The notes below the pieces were generated by a model that worked only from the letters and a program-made list of their open reading frames with translations, had not been told where the DNA came from and ran no database searches. The position numbers and the translations under genes were made by a program. From positions 434,001 through 498,000 of the forward strand of contig JAACJO010000012.1 of the NCBI GenBank assembly GCA_013368445.1: 64,000 nt of DNA. Reading direction: 5' to 3'. Within the stretch, counting starts at the first letter, position 1, and the number at the start of each line of letters is the position of its first letter. Below, one piece after another: positions 52,344 through 64,000 of the stretch. The DNA comes from Leucocoprinus leucothites (lineage: Eukaryota; Basidiomycota; Agaricomycetes; Agaricales; Agaricaceae).

Positions 52344-53731
52344 ATGGCTCGCGTTCTCTTCTTTGCTATCACTCCTTTCTTCCTCCTTTCTGCCATTCAG
52401 AGTGTGGCTGGCCACGGGTATATCCACGAAGTGAACATCGGAGGGCAGGACCTTCCGGGGTGGCATCCCTTTGACGATCCGTACGCCGTGAATACGCACT
52501 AATCTGGGATTGATACTTATCTGCTTGCAGTTACCGGAATCCGGTGCCCGAGTGCGTTATTCGCAAAATTAAGGATGACGGTCCTGGTGAGTGGTTGAAA
52601 TGGCATTAGACAGGACATTTCAGCTCAACAGACGACTTAAAAGTCCCAGGTACCAGTAATGATATGAACTGTGGCATTGGGGGCGACACCGGGACATCTG
52701 TAGTTGCGGACGTCGCTGCTGGTTCTCAAGTAGTCTTCAAATGGGAAAATGTGCGTGTCACTGCTTCTCTCCAGTAATCCGCGTAACTCACTGTCTTCTT
52801 GTTCGCAGTGGCCCGCGGGTAAGCTTACTATTAACACTAGTTGTCATCCGTTCTTACAGGCGATCTCATCTTGCTACTCAAGATCATCAAGGTCCCGTTT
52901 CAATATACATGGCCTCATGTGATGACGATTGTACTAAATTCTCGGCAAGCAACGCGAGATGGTTCAAAGTCGATGCAGGAGGCTACGATCCGAACACCAA
53001 GCAGTGGGCTGCTGACCAACTCAGAGCTAGTTTGGTGTTCCATTCTCTGATCCAGGGACCTCTTCTGACCGGATATTTCCAGACAATTACACATGGACCT
53101 CTACAATTCCAGCTCAATTGAAGACTGGCCAGTATGTGAGTGGTACTCAATTACGTGGAGATTCTTGGTCCTCGTTCTCATCATTCTTACTGGCAGTTGA
53201 TACGGCACGAGATGTGCGTGTTATTGGCTATCCTATGCGATTGCTCGCTCTTATACTTTAGCCTAGCGTCGCCCTCCACTCACAGACACCTCAATTCTAC
53301 CCTAGCTGCACGTAAGCCTTGTTCCTACTTTTGAGGATCAGTCCTGATTCTAACGATGTGCGTCCAGGCAAGTCCGAGTGACCGGGCCTGGAACAGGAAC
53401 CCCATCCGATAGCGATCTTACCACTATTCAGGACATCTATCGTGATGTAAAATGGCCCTTTATCTACGGAGACTTTGGCACCTTCACTATCCCCGGTCCT
53501 GCGCCTGTTATCTTTGGTGACAACTCTGGAACGGATTTTGGAGCGACTACAACTCCACGGTCTTCCCATTCTTACCCCTCTTCTGTCCCTACTCCTACTA
53601 GCTCTGGAATTTCAGGAGGGGAGTTACCCTCGGAATCATCAGTGCCAGCTTCAGGTTCCACAGGGTCCGGCCATTGCCGCCTCAAGTCACGAAGCCTTAT
53701 CAGGAGACACCTAGTCAAGAGCAACCATTAA
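52344..53731 (+). CDS. AA9 lytic polysaccharide monooxygenase (formerly GH61)
   Basis: Nine exons (52344-52480, 52531-52586, 52644-52750, 52809-52818, 52883-53029, 53083-53135, 53197-53213, 53267-53311, 53368-53731) encode 311 residues. The 10-nt exon 4 and 17-nt exon 7 are needed for WPADHQGPVSIYMASC and LIRHEIVALHSQT. A signal peptide (MARVLFFAITPFFLLSAIQS) is cut before HGYIHEVNIGG, so the mature protein starts with the copper-binding His. The second copper ligand is in LIRHE and the axial Tyr in QFYPSCTQV. It oxidatively cleaves crystalline cellulose or hemicellulose with a reductant and H2O2 or O2. A Ser/Thr/Pro linker follows the domain, but instead of a CBM1 the protein ends in a short basic tail (HCRLKSRSLIRRH). 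All key residues are intact. This indicates a plant-biomass-degrading lifestyle. Confidence 0.95.
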
Positions 53732-54500
53732 GGAGGTATTTATCTCGACCCTTTCTTCTCAGAACAACCGCTGACTGACATTAGTGTGGAGACGGAGTCT
53801 TTAAACTTTTCTAAGCTGGTCTTTTCATTTTCTCACGAGCAGATTATGAGCGCTGACGGTCAAGTTATTTTTATTGTATGAAGTCGATCTAACCCCTCCT
53901 TAGAAAACGAACCTTGGCTGGAGATGTCGAGTGCGAGTCACCCCTTATGGTCTATTTTATGTACCAGGACGGATTTATGTGTAGTATCTTTGTGTCGAAT
54001 ATAACTCAGGAATGATTGATCATGCCCTCGCCGAGTCATTTTATGATGGCGAAAGATCTCAGCATTTACGTGAGTGATGGGTAAACTTTCTGAAAAACTG
54101 TCATCCCCAGGAAGGTAATTTGCGTCTTCAGAGACTGAGAAGATCTTCGTCTAGATCTTACAAACATGTGGGATGATCTTCAGGGCTGATGTGTATACAG
54201 AACAACGCAAACTACATGATAAAATTCCCCAGATAGACAGTATAATTTAATAGATACCTACGCAAGTTAGTAAACAAGGATATAGCGAATCGCCAGGATA
54301 CATAGAACGACGTAGAGGATAGCATCATGAGATCGAATAACCTAGCTACTGAGGATTAATGAAACAATGATTGATTAACGGCTGCTAAGTTTAAAGTTGA
54401 AAGATGTTCTACCGTAATAAGAAGCAAGATAATGAACCTAAAGAACGGATGTAGCTATGTCGATTGGGTTGGAGTACAGAGTGGGAGCGTTGTCTTCTTT
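53732..54500. other. Convergent 3' region, no gene
   Basis: About 770 AT-rich bases between the AA9 stop and the homeodomain gene stop. No coding, repeat or RNA feature recognised. Confidence 0.4.
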
Positions 54501-55805
54501 TTAGAAGCCACGGGAAGACCACTTTGGAGGTCCCATGGAATCATCTTGACCAGGACGACGGTGGGGAGAAGACTGATGAGAACGGGTTTGATCTTGGGAA
54601 GAAGAGATGTACGGTGGTTCTGTAGTCGGACCGACGGATCCAAGGCCCCTCGAGGAGCCATGGGAAGTTCCAGGCGAGGTTATAGAATATGGCGCCTGAG
54701 AATGACTGCTGGCAGTGGTTGACTGGCGGTTAGTCTGACGCATCGATTGCCTTTTGTTTTGGAACCTGCAGGAACACCGCCAATTATTAGCTTGTTGTCG
54801 AATTCATTAGCGAAATGAGTTATTACCAAATCTGTACACTCCTCGGCGACATGTCAAGCTGCTTGGCCAAGGCATTGCGCTCTTCGGTCGAAGGGAACGC
54901 GGTTCGCGCATAGACCTCGTTGAGAACCTTGAGCTGATTGGCATCGGCGCGCTTGCGCTTCTTCTTGATGGTTGGCTCTTCGGGGGCCGTGACAGGCGAA
55001 ATAGGAGGACATGATTGTGCGAAGTGGTTGTCCACCGGTTGCGTTTGGTACGAATCCGGAGAAGACGAGCGAACGTTAGGATCCATACCAAAGATGTTAG
55101 GACCCATCTCGAACTGGTCTGAAACCGCCGGCACATAGGTATACGCGCCATTATTAGTATAAGGGCCATAGGCAGGTGGATAGGACGCTGTTGGGGAGCG
55201 AATGCTTGTCGTCGAGTAGTTGGGAGAGATTTGGTAAGTTCCCTGTTGCCATCTGTCGCTGCCCGCAGCTGAAGACGTAGTGAGTGGGGGAAGCCTCCTA
55301 GACTCCGTCGGATTCTGAGGGAGCGGTGGAGAGGAGCGCGCAGAAGGATAGGCTGTGTAAGACGATTGGGTATTATAGCGATCTTGTGGTTCATAGTTGG
55401 GAACAAATGAAGAGTCGGGCAATGGAGGAGCTGCCGAAATGAAGGTTTTCATGTGGGACGAGGAAATAAAGGAGAAAATGGCGTACAATTATTGCCGGCG
55501 GTGGACCATTGGCCATAGAAAGCAGATTGATTGAGCATAAGCCTGCTCGGAGAAGAGCGCGGCGCCGTATAATATGTCGTGGGCACTGTGTGCGAGGAAG
55601 AAACGTTGAGTGCGGTGTGTTTAGAACACGATGTGAAGAACAGACCTGGAAAACGTGAGGTTGGAAACGCAGAAGAAATAGGAGGGAGCACTGTTCGCCC
55701 ACCCTGTCCCTGAAAGAATACGCTGTTTGGTTCCCCTGGGGAGCCTCTACGCGACTTCCCAACACTACCAGTGGTATAGTACTGTTCCTTGCTTGAGCCC
55801 GACAT
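54501..55805 (-). CDS. Homeodomain transcription factor
   Basis: Four exons (55646-55805, 55487-55585, 54827-55430, 54501-54765) encode 375 residues starting MSGSSKEQYYTTGSVGKSRR; introns 56-61 nt. A disordered Ser/Pro/Tyr-rich N-terminal region of about 220 residues precedes a homeodomain: KKKRKRADANQLKVLNEVYA, then PSTEERNALAKQLDMSPRSV, then QIWFQNKRQSMRQ. The recognition helix has WFQNKR in place of the usual WFxNRR, and no three-residue TALE insertion is seen. The last intron splits the codon for the invariant Trp. The tail is Ser/Gln/Pro-rich. The overall look resembles Agaricomycete homeodomain regulators of fruiting (Hom1/Hom2 type) rather than mating-type HD1/HD2 genes, which come as divergent pairs. 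The assignment to a named gene is not possible from this. Confidence 0.9.
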
Positions 55806-57047
55806 AATAGTGAACGAATAGGAATAGGTATGAGAGAGAAGAGAGGGAAGGAAGATTATTAACGGAACAAAATTGGATAGAACTTCAATATAAGTATTAA
55901 GGACCACGTTGGTTTGGAATGCTTGGGTTAGTCGGCTGCAGCGATAGATCAAAAAGTGGATGATCCCTGCAATGCGGAAGACATGTACTTCAGGAGCGCA
56001 CGAGGTAGCGTGGAGGCGGTCGAGTGCAGGTAAGGGTTGTTATGAAACGGGGCAGGAGGCGCAGAGTTCTGCGTAAAGCGAGGAGTTGAGAACGAGTTGA
56101 AGAGGGGAGCCTGCATCCAAACAAAGGCTAATCATTGTTGTTGTGTTGATTGGCCATGGCGTAAGAGAACAGAGAAGAGTCCACCAAGCCGGTGCTCCAA
56201 ATCCTGGCCCGATCTGTGTTCCCAGAAAGCGGTGTCAATGGCCTAGCATGTGTTGTTAGCGTTGTCACATTCATAAAATAATATGAAAGCCTCGTGCCCA
56301 GGTTGCTTTCACCGTTGACCAATACAATTGATCTCTTGACCGAGCAAGAGCTCGGTTTCGTCCTAATCAGTTTTTGCCTCCAGTTCGTTAGATCAATCTT
56401 GTATAGATCCTGACGGCCGTCACTCACTGCCGTAAATTCCAGGTGCAGAGGCGCGAGCATAAGGATAATTTTTGGCCAAGTTAGGAGCTTAGATGATCTG
56501 TGCTTCTTGCGTCAAAAAGAAGCTACCTAAAACGTTGATGGATCTCGATGAGGAACAACAGACATGGAGACCCTTGCCCAGTCTCAATCAGACCTGACTG
56601 AATTTTCTGCGAAGATTCCGCCAGCAGAAAATATGTATGATTTTCGAGTCGTGGAGCATAGGCTGGACGGCAATGGAGTGGAACTAGACACCAAAAGAAG
56701 TCACAAATCCACCCGGGGCGCTTGTTGCACCACGAGGCGGCAAAATGTACGTATGACAGGGATTATCTGGGTGGAGGGTACAATGTGATGTTTTATGTCA
56801 ATATTTCGTAGTTGTATACTGTAAGGCGAAAGACTAGACCTTGAAACAGGCTGGGCAGAATTTGGGCAGATTGTGGTGGCTGAAAAACGCGTCCCACGCG
56901 ACTTGTGGAACTAGGCACGTGCTGCGACGACGTCAGCGGCGACGGCTCGACGGCTGAGATGCCCAACTAGGGCTTGAGCGCGTCTGATCCAGAGAACAAG
57001 AGCTGCTTGCATCTGGCCCTCGTCGTAGCCAGAGCCGTACACAAGCC
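55806..57047. other. Divergent promoter region, homeodomain gene and kinase
   Basis: About 1.24 kb between divergent starts. Frames at 56128-56460 (minus) and 56564-56788 (plus) lack any recognisable domain. A long upstream region is usual for developmental regulators, and I see nothing else. Confidence 0.4.
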
Positions 57048-60509
<3,462 letters not shown>

Positions 60510-61168
60510 TGTATTGGAGTTGTGATCGATCAATCAGTGTTTGATTAAATACCTCACATATCCCAATTCAGAATCATGTACTCTACATGGACTATGTTAT
60601 GCTTTGCTTTACTTATGATGTGTATTTCTATTCTGTATAAGTATAGGTCTCTGCTCGAATCCATCTCTCAAAGTCATTGTTCGACAACTTTCTCGTAATA
60701 ATAACTGTTGCTCCAACTAGATATTGCCCCCGATTTCCCTTGCACCGCCGTTAAGTCAGGTAGACCGGAGCTCGGACAGCGGGACTGATGGACATGCATC
60801 GTGTACGAACATGTGTAAAGAGGCGACCAGGACGTTCCAGTCAAAGCGAAAAATGTGTACAGGTCCAATGTTATTATGTACAGAGTCATATCTGAGTTTA
60901 CGAGAATACAGAGCTTCAAAGTACACATACATTATCGAGCGCTATGTAGTAAAATCTACGTAGCGCTTGAGAATCAGTATAGCAGAATAAATAGAGCTGG
61001 CAGCAACATGACAATCAGGCTATGATTTAAAACTAGTTGGCTACAGTGTAGAGAAGAAGATTCCGCCAAGAGCGGAAAGAGAATAAATATATACGTCGTG
61101 GAAACACCTTCCTTACCGGCAGATGAAAAGCTTACATTGAATGACAGATATTTCGAAGGCTACGAGCT
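60510..61168. other. Convergent 3' region
   Basis: About 660 bases between convergent stops of the kinase and the zinc-finger gene. AT-rich, no coding feature. Confidence 0.4.
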
Positions 61169-62554
61169 TCACTCGGGACGTTGGCGGCTCCGCTTTTCGG
61201 ACCTCTCCATTTCCTCCATTTGAACACCGTCAAAAGAAGTGTCCCGACCTTGTCTTGAGCTTGAACTTGAGGCAGAGACATTACTGTCCAGTCTGTAATG
61301 TGTCTGACTCGAACTTGTCAAGGTCTGCACGGGCGCTGCCTCTTGAGTCATGGAGGAAATATTGGGCGTCGATGGACTGGTTGGGGAGGACCGACTGCTT
61401 GTCTCCTCGTTCAACTCCTCCGGCTCCTGTTCTCTCGGGTTGTTCATGTGAACCCGCGCGTGTCTTCTCATGTTGCTAAGCACACTAAAACTGCGCCCGC
61501 AATCTGGATGGGGGCAGACAAACGCTATTGGGACGTCAGTCAAATCGGTGGGAAATGATCAATTTGCTTCTACTCACGTTTTTCACCCGTATGACTATTG
61601 AGGTGGATCTAGTTTGATTGTCAGCTTGCTGTAACTTTAAGATGACACTGAGTGACAATACCCTTAAGCTACTGGGTCTATTGAAGAGCTTGCCACAAAA
61701 CTTGCAGTCGTATTTTCCAAGCGGAGGCTGCGAACCCTCGTCAAAAAATCTCCCGAGAGAAACGACGTGTGAAGGGGACCGTCCCATTGGCCCAACATCG
61801 AAGGGACGGGCAATTGGTGTTCTTTCGTCATCCTCGTAGATTTGGCCGACGTCCAAATTTGTCGCTATGACCCATGGAGCTACGGCTTGCACCAGCGCAG
61901 GGGGCGAATCAGGACCATGTACCTGGGCCGAACCAGCTGGATTAGGGGGAGGAGGTAACCGAGGCGTCGGGGAAAGATTACGACGAAGGGGTTCCCTAGC
62001 TTCAGCATAGGAGCTTTGGGTGTAGCTCGGATGCGAACGTTGACTTGAGGTGTCCATCGACCAGTTTCGGGACTGAGCTTGCGACTGGGGGGATACACTG
62101 GCATGGGAGTGGGGCGAGGAATAATTTGTCGGCCTCTGGCTAGACAGCATCTCCGACCGTCTTGGGGCTGAAACACTGGAACAGGGTGTGGAAGCCGAGG
62201 ACGACTCGACGGACCGGTAGTGATCCTGGTAGAGGGATGTGCTAAAGGTTTGCTGCTGCTGACTAGCGCTGGATGGATAGATGCTGGGTGGCGAGAATTG
62301 GTCTGACGTTGACTAAGGGTGGAGTGTAGAAGGAGAGGTAAGTAGCTTGCATGAGATAAGGAGAGTCTATTTACTCTATGCATGTGGGTAGAAAAGCGAC
62401 TTTGTCCTGGAGATAATGGTACGATAGACGAGGGTTCATTTCCATCATCATCCATTCTCAGCCTCGCCAATGTCGTTGCAGGAGGTTCGTGGTTAGGAGG
62501 TTGAGAATGCATAAATTCATCTGCTGTATATGAACACTGGGAATACCTGATCAT
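61169..62554 (-). CDS. C2H2 zinc-finger transcription factor
   Basis: Four exons (62375-62554, 61662-62312, 61578-61608, 61169-61524) encode 405 residues starting MIRYSQCSYTADEFMHSQPP; introns 53-62 nt. The first ~260 residues are disordered, rich in Ser, Pro and Gln. Two adjacent C2H2 fingers follow: YDCKFCGKLFNRPSSLRIHL with HTGEK linker, then FVCPHPDCGRSFSVLSNMRR with HARVH. The 31-nt exon 3 carries the RIHLNSHTGEKP linker, so the array exists only after splicing. The C-terminal ~115 residues are Ser/Glu-rich with a basic end (SEKRSRQRPE). The two-finger arrangement suits sequence-specific DNA binding in stress or development regulators; the target is not inferable. No paralogue identified. 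Confidence 0.9.
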
Positions 62555-63208
62555 TGCACGAGGACTCTACCTCTGAAAAAGTCTCTTATTGGTGGAAGAG
62601 TGACCCGCCTATCCGAGCGGTTGTTGTCCGATGGACTGGACATGTAGGCTGGAGAGAAAGATATGGATGTTAAGACGTGCCGGATTAAAAGCGACGTATA
62701 TATTGGGCAGCCGTTTCGGACGGCGATGTGTTGAGCTGAGAAATCGGCAAGTTCGTCGAGACCGATGAGATATTAGGGATCACCCCAAGAAATGTTTCCA
62801 AGTTTGTAGTTGGCGCTGATACCCAATAGACACAGCCATCTACTTGTAATACTGTTTTCCGGCAACGCTGTTGCAAATAAACTGATTCATCCAGAGCTTT
62901 CAAGATGATGACAGGCCGGCGGTGACGACGGATTGGCCTGCAAGATCTGAGATGAAATCTTGGACGGGGGCAAGGCCGATTCTCACAAGGAGACTCACTG
63001 TCTCTATGTAACGAATGGAGCCCGTGCATGATTTCGGTGTAAAACCATAAATTGGGAAAATTATAAGGAATCACTGGTGAGTTAGAAACACTTCGCTTAA
63101 CAATATATCAAATGACACTGCGGGGAAGATCAGTGCGAAAGCATCCGGGGCTGAGGAAAAACCACAAACCAATGTCACAATCTCCCGCCAAGTGCAGGGA
63201 TATGATAA
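62555..63208. other. Intergenic, zinc-finger promoter and BolA 3' region
   Basis: About 650 bases. A minus frame of 129 codons (62685-63074) has no domain and no splice support; treated as chance. Confidence 0.4.
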
Positions 63209-63699
63209 TTAGTGCGTGGCTCGTATTGCTTCTTCTTCCGTTCTAGTCTCAAGTGACAAGGCATGTAGCCCTTGGGTAAACTCCTCCGACAACGCTGAAT
63301 TAATCATCCGGTGCCTCTGAATAGGACTCTATGCATATTGTTGTCAGAGAAGGACAATAATCAGAGTTTTGACTTGATGGACATACCTTGCCTTCGAAAG
63401 CATCGGAGACGATCCGAATCGAGAAGTCTGGGTTATGTGATACACAGAAGAACTAACGTTCCTTCTCTTCTCGCACTTACGAGTTTCTCCGTTACCTCCG
63501 TCCTGCTCTCGCATAGCGGCATGATGACGATGCTTCCACGAATCGTTATTTATCGTTAACGAGACCGGGCGTAAGAGGGCATTCAACTGAGTAGGAACCA
63601 GGATGTCAGCAGGCCTATCAGCAGCGTCGAAACAGGCGGTATAACCTTTTCGCGGATAGATCTCTCCACAGGACCGGAATTTGCTGATCCTTCTGACAT
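63209..63699 (-). CDS. BOLA1: BolA-like protein, BolA1 class
   Basis: Four small exons (63646-63699, 63481-63586, 63387-63427, 63209-63328) encode 106 residues; no exon is long enough to stand out alone, and introns are 53-59 nt. Start MSEGSANSGPVERSIREKLN. The BolA fold is complete: IREKLNALLRP helix, LTINNDSWKH with the conserved His, THFSIRIVSDAFEGK strand, PIQRHRMINSALSEE helix, GLHALSLETRTEEE final strand and loop. The RHRM motif is the family hallmark. BolA1-class proteins pair with monothiol glutaredoxins (Grx5 in mitochondria) and help hand [4Fe-4S] or [2Fe-2S] clusters to targets. No clear mitochondrial presequence is seen, so cytosolic localisation or an internal signal is possible. 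Confidence 0.92.
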
Positions 63700-64000
63700 A
63701 GTTGAATAAACCCTTTTCCAGGAGAGTCGAAGTGGGTTCACCGAACGGCCAAACATTCTATCAATGACGAACCATAATTTGCAAGTTCTCAGTGTCTTAT
63801 TTGGGCTTGCTTGGCTAAATTCGGTGACTGCCGATGTAGAAGTAGACTGTTGATTACCGAGGCGGTCAACTCTTCGAGCTTCAGCTAGAGACTTGAACAG
63901 TGGTCGTCATGTATCGTGCATATCGTACTGGGAGCCTTTCACTTGTCATTTGCATACACTGTTTATATCCACTCGTGAAAAAGTATCTCGTTGCTCTCCT
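63700..64000. other. Upstream of BolA to window edge
   Basis: About 300 bases holding the BolA promoter. No second gene start can be recognised before the right edge. Confidence 0.35.

Noticed and set aside
55391..55765. Second-frame open reading in the homeodomain gene
   Set aside because: Frames overlap the spliced homeodomain exons; the spliced model has a family-conserved domain and correct phase.
54501..57047. Mating-type HD1/HD2 locus
   Set aside because: Only one homeodomain gene is present and its divergent neighbour is a kinase, not a second homeodomain gene; no mitochondrial intermediate peptidase gene is near.
60640..60720. tRNA-like B-box resemblance (CTCGAATCC)
   Set aside because: No matching A box, acceptor stem or cloverleaf could be formed by eye.

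Overview
This window is nuclear DNA of a filamentous basidiomycete, most probably an Agaricomycete. The evidence is dense genes on both strands interrupted by many 46-70 nt GT-AG introns, plus the gene repertoire: an AA9 lytic polysaccharide monooxygenase, a fused GATase-IGPS-PRAI tryptophan enzyme, a p67phox-like NoxR, a flavin-dependent halogenase and a fast-diversifying PD-(D/E)XK-like protein of mushroom type. I assembled exon models by hand from splice signals and family conservation. Every complete model given here has a coding length divisible by three.

Layout. 1-6 kb, minus strand: the 5' part of a QutR-like protein (shikimate-kinase-like, then 3-dehydroquinase-like, then shikimate-dehydrogenase-like) cut by the left edge, then the G-patch ribosome/telomerase factor PXR1, then the NADPH-oxidase regulator noxR. 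7-15 kb, minus: the Drs2-type P4 flippase and two four-helix membrane proteins. 15-19 kb, plus: an Slt2/Mpk1 cell-wall-integrity MAP kinase and an intronless protein of unknown function. 19-24 kb, minus: trpC and an S10 serine carboxypeptidase. 25-29 kb, plus: an OST-alpha/TMEM184-type membrane protein with a long disordered tail. 29-32 kb, minus: a halogenase, followed by a gene-poor 2.3 kb. 34-39 kb: an unrecognised 313-residue protein (+), phospholipid:diacylglycerol acyltransferase (-), ETF-alpha (+). 41-50 kb: ubiquitin hydrolase (-), proteasome chaperone PAC2 (+), RRP12 (-) and glycerol-3-phosphate acyltransferase (+). 50-56 kb: a doubtful membrane-protein locus (-), the AA9 enzyme (+), a homeodomain protein (-). 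57-64 kb: a CRIB-containing NDR-type kinase (+), a C2H2 zinc-finger protein (-), and a four-exon BolA gene (-).

Most genes are conserved housekeeping genes and do not form a cluster or operon. Loose functional links are lipid assembly and membrane asymmetry (GPAT, PDAT, flippase), ribosome biogenesis (PXR1, RRP12), and cell-wall/ROS/polarity signalling (Mpk1, NoxR, the CRIB-NDR kinase). I found no transposon, CRISPR array, rRNA or confident tRNA. The least ordinary items are the catalytically dead dehydroquinase domain of the QutR-like protein, the CRIB-NDR kinase architecture, and a striking set of very small exons (5, 6, 7, 8, 9, 10 and 13 nt) whose inclusion exactly restores conserved family motifs.
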